Below are positions 8,336 to 16,219 of a DNA stretch of 64,000 nt, one piece after another. The position numbers and the translations under genes were made by a program. The stretch is from assembly GCF_023148685.1 (NCBI RefSeq), contig NZ_JAHXNL010000008.1, positions 62,001 to 126,000 of the forward strand, given 5' to 3'. The DNA is from Georgenia sp. EYE_87 (GTDB lineage Bacteria > Actinomycetota > Actinomycetes > Actinomycetales > Actinomycetaceae). Positions within the stretch are counted from its first letter, which is position 1. Each line of letters begins with the position of its first letter. The notes beneath the pieces are model-generated. The model was not told where the DNA came from and did not search any database. It saw only the letters and a list, made by a program, of their open reading frames with translations.

Positions 8336-8994
8336 GCGCCGCGGGCCCGGTTCGGGTGCTCGTCGTCGACGACCAGGCGCTGTTCCGGGAAGCCCTCGCC
8401 ACCCTGCTGTCCGTCCGGGACGAGATCGAGGTGGTCGGCGAGGCCGGCGACGGGCTGGAGGCGGTCCGGCTCGCGGCGGCCCTCTCCCCCGACGTCGTCC
8501 TGATGGACCTGCGGATGCCGGTGCTCGACGGGATCGGCGCGACCCGACGGCTGCACGTGGACCAGCCCGCGGTCCGGGTGCTCGCGCTGACCACCTTCGA
8601 CGAGGACGAGGAGGTCTTCGCCGCCCTGCGCGCCGGCGCCCTCGGGTACCTGCTCAAGGACGTCTCCGCCGACCGGCTGGTCGAGGCCGTGCTCGCGGCG
8701 GCGCGCGGCGAGTCGGTGCTCCAGCCGTCGGTCGCCGCCAAGGTCGTCGCGCGGTTCGCCCAGCTGGACGACACCCCGGCGCCCGCCCAGCCGCTCGCCG
8801 TCCCGCTGAGCGACCGGGAGCTGGAGGTCGTCCGCCTGGTGGCGCGGGGCCGGAGCAACCGGGAGATCGCCGCGGAGCTCTACCTCGCGGAGGGCACGGT
8901 GAAGAACCACGTCACGAACGTGCTCCTCAAGCTCGAGGCGCGGGACCGGACGCAGGCGGCGCTGCGTGCCCGGGCGCTGGGGCTGCTGGAGTAG
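8332..8994 (+). CDS. NarL/LuxR-family response regulator
   Basis: The 220-residue regulator has a receiver domain with acidic pair Asp13-Asp14 (LVVDDQALFR), phospho-acceptor Asp59 (VVLMDLRMP), Thr in LALTTFDEDEE and Lys in YLLKDVSAD. A LuxR-type helix-turn-helix follows: LSDRELEVVRLVARGRSNRE, then AAELYLAEGTVKNHVTNVLL. It starts with GTG overlapping the kinase stop. It should bind DNA after phosphorylation by the kinase encoded just upstream. Candidate targets are not evident; the downstream DJ-1-type gene is 94 bp away beyond a hairpin. Confidence 0.92.
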   Translation: MSAAGPVRVLVVDDQALFREALATLLSVRDEIEVVGEAGDGLEAVRLAAALSPDVVLMDLRMPVLDGIGATRRLHVDQPAVRVLALTTFDEDEEVFAALRAGALGYLLKDVSADRLVEAVLAAARGESVLQPSVAAKVVARFAQLDDTPAPAQPLAVPLSDRELEVVRLVARGRSNREIAAELYLAEGTVKNHVTNVLLKLEARDRTQAALRARALGLLE

Positions 8995-9010
8995 CCGGGC
9001 ACACGGGCCA

Positions 9011-9035
9011 GGGGTCACGCCGAGGTCGTGACCCC
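9011..9035 (+). terminator. Hairpin after the two-component operon
   Basis: GGGGTCACG and CGTGACCCC form a perfect 9-bp stem with a 7-nt loop, starting 16 bp after the regulator stop codon. There is no T-run, as is common for actinobacterial terminators. Confidence 0.55.
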
Positions 9036-9088
9036 CGGCATGACGTTCGGCACCTGGCACCGGCGGCGTACGCGCGCACCTTGGAGCC

Positions 9089-10468
9089 ATGAACCGATCG
9101 ATCCGCATCCTCGCCCTGGTTCTCGCCGCGCTGCTCCTGCCCGCAGGGGTCGGGGTCGTCCGCGCCCTGGCCGCCGTCGAGCGCCAGTACGCGCCCCTCG
9201 ACCCGCCCGCCGTCGTCGAACCCGCCGACGGCGGTCGCCCGCACGATCCCGGCCGGCCCACCGCCGTCGTGGTCCTCGGCGCGAACGGCGCCGAGGTCTC
9301 CGACGTCCTCGCCCCCTACGAGGTCCTCGCGACCTCCGGGGCGTTCAACGTCTACACCGTCGCCCCCGGGCGTGAGGTCCTGCCGCTGACCGGCGGCCTG
9401 CACCTGGCCCCGGACCTGACCTTCGCCGAGCTCCGTGACCGGCTGGGTGCGCCGCCCGACGTCGTCGTGGTCCCCGCCATGCCCGACGTCGGCGAGCCGG
9501 ACGCGGAGCCGGTCTCCGCCTGGCTGCGGGAGCAGTCGGCGGGCGGGTCGCTCCTGGTGAGCGTCTGCAACGGCGCGGAGGTGCTCGCGGCGGCGGGCCT
9601 CCTCGACGGGCGCGACGCCACCTCGCACTTCGCGCGGCTCGACGCCCTGGAGCGCCGGTACCCGGAGGTGAGCTGGCGGCGCGGCACCCGCTACGTCGAC
9701 GACGGCGAGGTCATCTCCACCGGCGGCCTGCTGTCGAACATCGACGGCTCGCTGCGGGTGGTGGAGCGGCTCGCCGGCGCGGACGTCGCCAGCCGGACCG
9801 CCGACGAGATCGGCTGGGACCACTACTCCCCCGGCGCGCCGGCCGCGCTGCCTGTGCAGCAGCTGGGCCCGGGCGCCGTGATCTTCCCGGTCAACGCGGC
9901 CTACCGCACCACCGATCTGGGCGTGGTGCTCACCGACGGCGTCGGCGAGCTCGAGCTCGCCTCGGTCTTCGACACCTACAGCGGGCAGTCCCTCGCCGCG
10001 CGCACGGTCGCGGTGACGGTGGCCGACGACGTCGTGACGTCCCGGCACGGACTCCGCTTCGTGCCGGTGGCGGACCTCGACCGGGTCGGGGGCCTCGACC
10101 GCCTCCTGGTGCCCGGCGCCGACGCCGCGGGCCGTCGCGACCCCGACCTGGCCGCCCGGGCCGACGCCCTCGGGCTCGCGCCGGAGTACGTGCACGCCGA
10201 GGCCGGCTTCCCGTTCGAGGCCACCCTGCGCGACCTGGCCCGCACCACAGACCGGCCCACCGCCCGCTGGGCCGCCAAGGTGCTGGAGTACCCGGTCGAC
10301 GGCCTCCGGCTCACCGGCCCGTCCTGGCCCTGGTCCGTGCTGGTCCTGCCGTCCCTTCTCACCCTCGCGGGGCTGGCCGTCGTCGCCGGCGTCGCGCTCA
10401 CCGTCCGCCGACGGGCCCTCTGCCACCGGCTCCGCCCCACCGACCGTCTCACCTGGAGGTTGTCATGA
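9089..10468 (+). CDS. Membrane-anchored tandem DJ-1/PfpI-like protein
   Basis: The 459-residue protein has an N-terminal membrane segment (residues 5-29) and a C-terminal one (WSVLVLPSLLTLAGLAVVAG). Between them lies a DJ-1/PfpI (type 1 glutamine amidotransferase-like) domain with nucleophile-elbow Cys160 in LLVSVCNGAEVLAAAG and a nearby His180. From about residue 265 a second, weaker domain of the same fold (LGVVLTDGVGELELASVFDT, RLLVPGADAAGR) has no Cys at the elbow. Soluble relatives are proteases, glyoxalases or ligand sensors; the catalysed reaction here is unknown. Its stop overlaps the next gene's ATG, so the two are probably made together. Confidence 0.75.
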   Translation: MNRSIRILALVLAALLLPAGVGVVRALAAVERQYAPLDPPAVVEPADGGRPHDPGRPTAVVVLGANGAEVSDVLAPYEVLATSGAFNVYTVAPGREVLPLTGGLHLAPDLTFAELRDRLGAPPDVVVVPAMPDVGEPDAEPVSAWLREQSAGGSLLVSVCNGAEVLAAAGLLDGRDATSHFARLDALERRYPEVSWRRGTRYVDDGEVISTGGLLSNIDGSLRVVERLAGADVASRTADEIGWDHYSPGAPAALPVQQLGPGAVIFPVNAAYRTTDLGVVLTDGVGELELASVFDTYSGQSLAARTVAVTVADDVVTSRHGLRFVPVADLDRVGGLDRLLVPGADAAGRRDPDLAARADALGLAPEYVHAEAGFPFEATLRDLARTTDRPTARWAAKVLEYPVDGLRLTGPSWPWSVLVLPSLLTLAGLAVVAGVALTVRRRALCHRLRPTDRLTWRLS

Positions 10469-10923
10469 CCGTCGTCCGCACCGCCCACCCCCGCACCCCC
10501 CTCTCCGGCGCCACCCGCCCCGGAGTCCGCACGGCCCGCCGGAGCTGGCGCGCCACCGTCACCGACCGGCACTCCGTCCTCCACCTGCTGCAGATGGTGA
10601 TCGCCATGGTCGCCGGGATGGTGGTGCTCATGCCGGTCGCGATGCTCCTCGACGACGGGGCCGGCGTCGAGGTCCGCGCCCTGCTGATGGCGACGACGAT
10701 GACCGTCGGCATGACGGCGTGGATGGCGTTCCGCCGTCACAGCTGGGCCGCCATCGCCGAGATGGGCCTGGCGATGTACCTGTCCTTCGCCGTGCTGTTC
10801 CCGGTGCACTGGCTCGGCGTCCTCCCCGAGGCCGCGCTGATCACGCTCGGCCACGTCCTGATGCTGCCGGCGATGGCGGTGGCGATGCTGCGCCGCCGCG
10901 AGGAGTACCTCGGCGGACACTGA
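10465..10923 (+). CDS. Small four-helix membrane protein coupled to the DJ-1-like protein
   Basis: The 152-residue protein has a basic N-terminus and about four transmembrane helices: LHLLQMVIAMVAGMVVLMPV, ALLMATTMTVGMTAWMAF, AEMGLAMYLSFAVLFPVHW and ALITLGHVLMLPAMAVAMLR. They are unusually rich in methionine. No known family is recognised. The ATGA overlap with the DJ-1-like gene implies translational coupling and perhaps a membrane complex. The Met-rich helices could suggest metal or oxidant exposure, but this is speculative. Confidence 0.65.
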   Translation: MTVVRTAHPRTPLSGATRPGVRTARRSWRATVTDRHSVLHLLQMVIAMVAGMVVLMPVAMLLDDGAGVEVRALLMATTMTVGMTAWMAFRRHSWAAIAEMGLAMYLSFAVLFPVHWLGVLPEAALITLGHVLMLPAMAVAMLRRREEYLGGH

Positions 10924-10958
10924 GGCGGGCGCCACCCCTGCACCGCGACCTGTGACAG

Positions 10959-10996
10959 CCCGGCGAGACGTCACGAACTCGTGACGTCTCGCCGGG
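10959..10996. terminator. Perfect 18-bp inverted repeat between convergent genes
   Basis: CCCGGCGAGACGTCACGA and its exact complement are separated by only 2 bp, and a further TGACGTCTCG follows at 11000. It sits between convergent genes and probably terminates both. The GAGACGTCA core recurs in the tandem repeats at 55933-56008. Confidence 0.7.
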
Positions 10997-11028
10997 CGGT
11001 TGACGTCTCGGTGCACCGGGCACAGAGG

Positions 11029-11454
11029 TCAGGTGGCGGCCGGGACGTCGGCGAGCTGGGCCACCCGGACGTGGTTGCCGAACGGGTCGCGCAGGCCGAA
11101 GTCGAGCCCGTAGGGCCGCGTGGTCGGCTCGTCGGTGATGTCGACCCCGCGCTCCACGAGCTGCTCGTACAGGGCCTGGGCGTCCTCGCAGGTGAAGAAG
11201 AGGTGCCCGCCGGCGGCGCCCTTGGTCACCAGGTCCCGGACCTGCTCGGCGGTGCGCTCGTCCATCGAGGGCGGGCCGGGCCGCTCCAGCAGGATCTTGT
11301 GGTTCGGGTCCCCGGGCACCGCCACGGTGAGCCAGCGCATGAACCCGAGGTCCTGGTCGTCGGAGACCTCGAGCCCGAGGGTGCCGACGTAGAAGTCGAG
11401 CGCCTCCTGCTGGTCAAGGACGTAGATCTGGCTGATGCGCAGTGACGTGATCAT
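11029..11454 (-). CDS. VOC (glyoxalase/bleomycin-resistance fold) protein
   Basis: The 141-residue protein is a two-module vicinal-oxygen-chelate fold. Module one starts ISQIYVLDQQEALDFYVGTL; module two contains GGHLFFTCEDAQALYEQLVE and ends DFGLRDPFGNHVRVAQL. Metal-site residues can be placed at His in GGHLFF and in the terminal region, but the substrate cannot. It is divergent from nothing and shares its strand with the AraC-type gene 54 bp upstream, so the two may be co-transcribed, with the AraC regulator controlling it. That link is inference. Confidence 0.8.
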   Translation of the reverse strand: MITSLRISQIYVLDQQEALDFYVGTLGLEVSDDQDLGFMRWLTVAVPGDPNHKILLERPGPPSMDERTAEQVRDLVTKGAAGGHLFFTCEDAQALYEQLVERGVDITDEPTTRPYGLDFGLRDPFGNHVRVAQLADVPAAT

Positions 11455-11508
11455 GACGCTCTCCTGGTCCGGGCCGCCCCGGGCGGGCGGCCGATGCGAC
11501 GACGCTAT

Positions 11509-11943
11509 TCAGCCCCGGCCGCTCGAGGCTTCTCCGAAACTGCTCGGTCTGCTCCACCGCTTGGTGAAGCAGGTCGGTACCGGCGCCGGCGGCGGTTCCG
11601 ACCGGAACTCGCTCGGCGACCGGCCGACGATGTCGTGGAACGTGCGGCTGAACGAGCCGAGGCTGGTGAACCCGACGCTCATGCAGATGTCGGTGACGGA
11701 CCGGTCCGTCTCCCGGAGCAGGTTCATCGCCCGCTCGACGCGCCGGCGCTGGAGGTAGCGGTGCGGGGTCTCGCCGAACGTCTCCTTGAACGTGCGGATG
11801 AAATGGGCCTCCGAGACCAGGGCGATGCGCGCGAGCGCCGGGATGTCGAGCGGTTCGGTGTAAGCACGGTCCATGGCGTCGCGGGCGCGCAGCAGCCTGC
11901 GGTTCGCCTGCTCCGACTCCCGGCTCACGCCGTCATCCAACAC
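11509..11943 (-). CDS. AraC-family regulator reduced to its DNA-binding domain
   Basis: The 144-residue protein is mainly the AraC double helix-turn-helix at about residues 18-118: LDIPALARIALVSEAHFIRT, FGETPHRYLQRRRVERAMNL and SVTDICMSVGFTSLGSFSRT. No effector domain precedes it, making it one of the short stand-alone AraC regulators. It is followed on the same strand by the VOC gene, its likely target. The last 25 residues are a Pro/Ser-rich tail. Confidence in family is high; targets are inferred only from position. Confidence 0.85.
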   Translation of the reverse strand: MLDDGVSRESEQANRRLLRARDAMDRAYTEPLDIPALARIALVSEAHFIRTFKETFGETPHRYLQRRRVERAMNLLRETDRSVTDICMSVGFTSLGSFSRTFHDIVGRSPSEFRSEPPPAPVPTCFTKRWSRPSSFGEASSGRG

Positions 11944-12067
11944 CCGCCGGCGGGCGTGCGACAGGGTGCGCGCAACCTCCGCGTGCCGGCGTGCGGCGGG
12001 AGCGGCGACGTCGGCGCTCCCGCTTCCGGTCAGGTCCCGAGCGACGCCCCGCCCGCCCGGTCCACGG

Positions 12068-12511
12068 TCAGCTCGATCGCTCCACGGTCGGCTCGATCAG
12101 CACGAGGGCGATCTCCCGGCTGGTGCGCGCCTGGTACCGGGCGTAACCCGGGTAGGCCGCCGTCACCTCAGGCCACAGCGCCCGGCGCTCGGCCGGAGCT
12201 GCCACCCGTGCCCGGGCCGCCCGGGCGGGCCCGCCGTGCAGCCGCACCTCCACCTCCGGCGTGTCCCGGAGGTTGAGCAGCCACGCCGGTGGGCGGTCGT
12301 CCCCGCCGCGGGAGGCGACGACGACGAACGCGTCGCCCGCCCGGGCCGGGGAGGTCAGCAGCACCCGGTGCGGGCGGCCGCTCCGCCGCCCGGTGGTGGT
12401 GAGCTCCAGCACCGGCATGCGACCGGCGTCCCAGCCGCTGCGCCCGCGGGTCAGGCCGATCCATGCCCGGTGCACGGCGTTCAGGGTCTTCAGGGTGAGG
12501 TCACGCGGCAC
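12068..12511 (-). CDS. Deazaflavin (F420)-dependent nitroreductase-family protein
   Basis: The 147-residue protein is of the DDN/nitroreductase-family deazaflavin-dependent oxidoreductase type: VLELTTTGRRSGRPHRVLL, DAFVVVASRGGDDRPPAWLL, NLRDTPEVEV and WPEVTAAYPGYARYQARTSR. These match the split beta-barrel F420-binding family. It starts at GTG 12511; the longer frame upstream has no family similarity. Members reduce quinones or nitro compounds with reduced F420 in actinobacteria. A second family member lies at 53405. Specific substrate unknown. Confidence 0.85.
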   Translation of the reverse strand: MPRDLTLKTLNAVHRAWIGLTRGRSGWDAGRMPVLELTTTGRRSGRPHRVLLTSPARAGDAFVVVASRGGDDRPPAWLLNLRDTPEVEVRLHGGPARAARARVAAPAERRALWPEVTAAYPGYARYQARTSREIALVLIEPTVERSS

Positions 12512-12722
12512 GGGCCTGCTCCTCGTCGATCGCGGTTCACGTCCCGACCATACGAGCCGGGTCCTGCGGCCGCGCGCCCGCGGTTCCACGCGGACGAAGC
12601 CCGGGGCCGACCCCGTACGGGACCGCCTGATCTTGCGGGCACGCCCACCGTCCGTCACGCTTCCAGGACCGCGGAAGAGTCGGGGCGGCGTAGCCCCTGG
12701 AGCTCGAGAGGTGGTGGCCCGC

Positions 12723-14012
12723 GTGGCGACCAGTGCCGTGCCGGCGGCTCCGGCGTCGGGAAAGGCGCGGCTCGTCGAACGCGAGCTGGCCGTCCCGTTC
12801 ATCCTGCTCGTGCTGTGCTTCGCCGCCTGGGGCGCCGCCGCGAACCTCACCGACGTCCTGGTCGGCGTGTTCCGCAGCATCTTCGACATGTCGAACTTCC
12901 AGTCCTCGCTGGTCCAGTTCGCCTACTACGGCGCCTACTTCACGCTCGCGCTGCCCGCCGCCTTCATCACCAGGCGGTTCGGCTACAAGGCGGGCGTGCT
13001 GACCGGGCTGGGTCTCGCGGCGGCCGGCGCCCTGCTCTTCATCCCGGCGAGCCAGGTGCTCGTCTACGAGTTCTTCCTCCTCGCCCTGTTCGTGCTTGCC
13101 GCCGGGCTCTCCATCCTCGAGACCTCAGCCAACCCGTTCGTCATCGCCATGGGGGACGAGAAGAGCGCGACGCAGCGGCTCAACCTGGCCCAGGCGTTCA
13201 ACCCGATCGGCGCGAACATCGGCGTGCTCCTCGGCGCCCTGCTGATCCTGCCGCGCCTGACCTCGGAGGCGTCCAAGACGATCATGTCGCCCGAGGAGCT
13301 GCGGCAGAGTCAGGAGCGCGACCTCTCGCTCGTGCTCCAGCCCTACCTCGGCATCGCGGTCGTCCTCGTGCTGATCTGGCTGCTCATCGCGTTCCGGAAG
13401 ATGCACCTGCCGACGGCGGTGGAGGTCGAGGCGGTGCCCGGCGGCAACGTCGCCGGCCGGCTCTGGAAGAACCGCCACTACCGCTACGGGGTGGCCGCCC
13501 AGTTCTTCAACGTCGCCGCCCAGACCTGCGTGTGGACCTTCACCATCCTGTACGCGCAGGACGTGGTCGGGCTCTCCGCCGAGGCCTCGGGCTGGTACCT
13601 GCAGGCGAGCCTGATCCTCTTCCTGGTCTCGCGCTTCGTGATGACCTGGCTGCTCGGGATCTTCCGCCCCACCCTGCTGCTGCTGATCATGGCGCTCTTC
13701 GGCGTCGCCTGCTGCCTGGTGGCGATGTTCTCGCTGAACATGCTCGGGCTCTACGCCGTGGTCGCGATCTCCGCGTCGCTGTCGCTGATGTTCCCCACCA
13801 TCTACGGGGTGTCCCTGCGCGGGCTGGGCGACGACGCGAAGTTCGGCGCCGCGGGCCTCGTCATGGCCATCCTCGGCGGCGCCCTCCTGCCCATGGTGCA
13901 CGCCGCGGTCATGGACACCCAGGGGGCGGCGCGGGGCTACGTGGTGCCCGGGGTGTGCCTGGCGCTCGTGGCCGCGTACGCGCTCTTCGATCTGCGCACC
14001 AGCCGGGAGTGA
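12723..14012 (+). CDS. fucP: FucP-like sugar:proton symporter (MFS)
   Basis: The roughly 429-residue protein has 12 predicted transmembrane helices and the FucP/GluP/HexP family marks. These are an acidic residue in helix 1 (AANLTDVLV) and a Gln/Asn-rich helix 4-5 segment (ILETSANPFVIAMGDEKSAT, then QRLNLAQAFNPIGANIGVLL), which match the L-fucose permease signature closely. It would import a hexose or 6-deoxyhexose with a proton. The GTG at 12723 has GAGAGG about 10 bp upstream; GTG at 12714 or 12711 is possible. It is followed after 5 bp by a sugar-binding lipoprotein, an unusual pairing for an MFS permease. Confidence 0.85.
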   Translation: MATSAVPAAPASGKARLVERELAVPFILLVLCFAAWGAAANLTDVLVGVFRSIFDMSNFQSSLVQFAYYGAYFTLALPAAFITRRFGYKAGVLTGLGLAAAGALLFIPASQVLVYEFFLLALFVLAAGLSILETSANPFVIAMGDEKSATQRLNLAQAFNPIGANIGVLLGALLILPRLTSEASKTIMSPEELRQSQERDLSLVLQPYLGIAVVLVLIWLLIAFRKMHLPTAVEVEAVPGGNVAGRLWKNRHYRYGVAAQFFNVAAQTCVWTFTILYAQDVVGLSAEASGWYLQASLILFLVSRFVMTWLLGIFRPTLLLLIMALFGVACCLVAMFSLNMLGLYAVVAISASLSLMFPTIYGVSLRGLGDDAKFGAAGLVMAILGGALLPMVHAAVMDTQGAARGYVVPGVCLALVAAYALFDLRTSRE

Positions 14013-14017
14013 GGACG

Positions 14018-15034
14018 ATGACGCAGCTTCGTCGCGGACGGTGGACGCGGTCCGGCGTGGTCGTCGTGGCCGCCGGCGTGCTCGCCCTGGGCGTCGCCGC
14101 CTGCGGAGCGGGCACCGAGCGCGTCACGGTCGGGCTCATCACCAAGCAGGAGACCAACCCGTACTGGGTCACGATGCGCGAGATCGCCCAGGACGAGGCA
14201 GGTGAGCACAACGTGGAGCTGCTGACCGCGACCGGGCAGAGCGACGTCGACGTGGAGAGCCAGATCGAGGCCCTGGAGCGGATGACCGCTGAGGGCGCGG
14301 ACGGCATCCTCATCGCCCCCACCGACTCCGAGGCCGTGGTGCCCGCCATCGAGCAGGCCCGGGAGGCCGGGGTCATCGTGATCGCCGTGGACACGCCGAC
14401 GGACCCGGCCGACGCCGTCGACGCCTTCTTCGGCACGAACAACCTGCGGGCCGGCGAGCTGATCGGCGCCTACGCCCAGGCGAGGGCCGACCGGGACGGG
14501 GTCGAGCCGCGGATCGCGATGCTCGACCTGGCGCCCGGGATCGAGTCCGGGGACCAGCGGCACGAGGGCTTCCTCGAGGGGTTCGGGATCCAGGACGACG
14601 ACGAGCAGATCGTCGGTTCCGTGGAGACGCAGGGCGACGAGGAGCGGGCGCGCGCCGGCCTGGAGGAGCTCCTGACGGAGAACCCGGACATCAACGTGGT
14701 GTACACGGTCAACGAGCCCGCCGCCTTCGGGGCGATCGCGGCGCTCGAGGCGGCCGGGACGAGCATGGACGACGTCATCGTCGTCTCCGTCGACGGCGGC
14801 TGCGAGGCCGTCAAGAACGGCGTCCGGCCCGGTGACATCGACGCGACGGCCCAGCAGTTCCCGGAGAACATGGCCCGGGAGGGCGTGCGGGCGATCGCCC
14901 AGGCGGTGCGCGGCGAGGCCGAGCCGCCCAGCGGCTACCTCGACACCGGCGTCCGGCTCATCACCGGTGACCGGGTGCCGGGCGTCGAGTCCGAGGACGT
15001 GGCCTTCGGCGTGCGGAACTGCTGGGGCGACTAG
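14018..15034 (+). CDS. Sugar-binding lipoprotein (ABC-type substrate-binding protein), orphan
   Basis: The 338-residue protein has a lipoprotein signal ending LGVAAC, the cleaved lipobox, and a Peripla_BP_4 ribose/fructose-binding fold: VTVGLITKQETNPYWVTMR, ADGILIAPTDSEAVVPAIEQ, FFGTNNLRAGELIGAYAQ and VVSVDGGCEAVKNG. Such proteins deliver sugars to ABC importers. No ABC ATPase or permease lies nearby; instead the gene follows the FucP-like symporter by 5 bp, on the same transcript. It may capture sugar for that symporter, serve a distant importer, or act as a sensor. The function of the pair is inference. Confidence 0.85.
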   Translation: MTQLRRGRWTRSGVVVVAAGVLALGVAACGAGTERVTVGLITKQETNPYWVTMREIAQDEAGEHNVELLTATGQSDVDVESQIEALERMTAEGADGILIAPTDSEAVVPAIEQAREAGVIVIAVDTPTDPADAVDAFFGTNNLRAGELIGAYAQARADRDGVEPRIAMLDLAPGIESGDQRHEGFLEGFGIQDDDEQIVGSVETQGDEERARAGLEELLTENPDINVVYTVNEPAAFGAIAALEAAGTSMDDVIVVSVDGGCEAVKNGVRPGDIDATAQQFPENMAREGVRAIAQAVRGEAEPPSGYLDTGVRLITGDRVPGVESEDVAFGVRNCWGD

Positions 15035-15038
15035 CTCC

Positions 15039-15227
15039 TCAGCGCGTGGCGGTGACCACCGGCAGCGCGGTGGTCGACGCGCTGCGGGTGGCCGGGTAGG
15101 CCGCGATCTGGCGGGAGAGGGTCGAACGGTTCGCGCGGCGGGCGCGGACCCACTCGCGGACGGCGGCGAGCGGGCGGCCGACCGAGCGGGGCCCGGCGAG
15201 GGCGGTGGTCTGCGTCTGGGAGGTCAT
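15039..15227 (-). CDS. Small basic protein, DUF1127-like
   Basis: The 62-residue protein begins MTSQTQTTALAGPRSVG and contains the basic helix VREWVRARRANRSTLSRQIA, similar to the DUF1127/YjiS pattern of an Arg-rich amphipathic helix ending near YP. GGAGG lies 6 bp before the ATG. It is divergent from the LysR gene 77 bp away, a frequent arrangement for LysR targets. Small DUF1127 proteins in other bacteria affect carbon, phosphate and RNA metabolism; no role can be assigned here. Confidence 0.55.
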   Translation of the reverse strand: MTSQTQTTALAGPRSVGRPLAAVREWVRARRANRSTLSRQIAAYPATRSASTTALPVVTATR

Positions 15228-15281
15228 GCCTCCACTGTTCCCCGCCCAGGTCCATGCGTCCAATGTCTTCCTCGTATGCCA

Positions 15282-15302
15282 CCCATGATCTAGCGTCATG
15301 GG
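15282..15302. promoter_or_regulatory. Inverted repeat before the LysR gene
   Basis: CCCATGA and TCATGGG are perfect 7-bp arms separated by 7 bp, ending 3 bp before the LysR start codon. It overlaps the translation start region and suits LysR autoregulation, though LysR boxes are usually T-N11-A. Confidence 0.45.
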
Positions 15303-15304
15303 TC

Positions 15305-16213
15305 ATGGACACCCAGTCTTTGCGCTGGTTCCAGCTGGTGGCGGACGGCGTCACGGTCACCGAGGTCAGCGCGATGGAACGAACGTCACAGCCGGGCGTC
15401 TCCCGCGCGCTCGCCCGGCTCGAGGCGGAAGTGGGCACCCCGCTGCTGCGCCGCACCGGGCGCACGCTGCGGATGACCCACGCCGGCGTCGCGTTCAAGC
15501 ACCACGTCGACGCGATGATGCACAGCCTCGACGACGGGCTGGCCGCCGTGCAGCAGCTCATCGACCCCGAGTCGGGCACCGTGACGCTCACCTTCGAGCC
15601 CTCGCTCGGCGGCTGGCTCGTCCCCGGGCTCGTCGCCGGGTTCCGGGCGCGCCACCCGCGGGTCCGCCTCGACCTCCGGCCCAAGCGCGACGAGCTGGCG
15701 ACGGCCGTGCGCGCGCGGGGCGACGTCGACCTCGAGCTCTCCACGCTGCGCCCGACCGGCCGCGGGGTCGGCTGGCGCCGGCTCGGGCGCGAGCCGCTGC
15801 GCCTGGCCGTGGCCGGGGACCACCCGCTCGCGTCCCGCACGGAGGTGTCGCTGGGCGACGTCGCGGGCCTCGCGTTCGTCGCGACGCCCCCCACCTCGCA
15901 GCTGCGGCGGGCGAGCGACGAGCTGTGCGCCCGCGCGGGGTTCGAGCCGGACGTCGCGTTCGAGTGCGACGACCTGCCCACCCTGGCCGGCTACGTGGCG
16001 GCGGGGCTCGGCGTCGCCGTCGTCCCGGCGCTCGCCGCCGCCGCACCGGCGAGGGCGGGCGAGCGGCTCCGTCGCCTGCCGATCACCGACGCGGGCGCGG
16101 TGCGCGAGATCGGGATGGCGTGGTCGACGGAGCGCACGCTCCTGCCGGCCGCCGAGCTGTTCCGCGCCCACGTCCTGGGGCACGCGGGCGCCGAGCTCGT
16201 CACCGGCGGCTAG
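15305..16213 (+). CDS. LysR-family transcriptional regulator
   Basis: The 302-residue regulator has the N-terminal LysR helix-turn-helix (LRWFQLVADGVTVTEVSAME, then QPGVSRALARLEAEVGTPLL) and a periplasmic-binding-like effector domain beginning VTLTFEPSLGGWLVPGLVAG. It resembles the group that regulates MFS drug or metabolite exporters. The start at 15305 gives the usual MDTQSLRWF N-terminus; an upstream in-frame ATG at 15254 would overlap the divergent promoter. The likely target is the divergent small protein gene. Its stop lies 6 bp from the convergent ScyD/ScyE-like gene. Confidence 0.9.
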   Translation: MDTQSLRWFQLVADGVTVTEVSAMERTSQPGVSRALARLEAEVGTPLLRRTGRTLRMTHAGVAFKHHVDAMMHSLDDGLAAVQQLIDPESGTVTLTFEPSLGGWLVPGLVAGFRARHPRVRLDLRPKRDELATAVRARGDVDLELSTLRPTGRGVGWRRLGREPLRLAVAGDHPLASRTEVSLGDVAGLAFVATPPTSQLRRASDELCARAGFEPDVAFECDDLPTLAGYVAAGLGVAVVPALAAAAPARAGERLRRLPITDAGAVREIGMAWSTERTLLPAAELFRAHVLGHAGAELVTGG

Positions 16214-16219
16214 TCGTCG

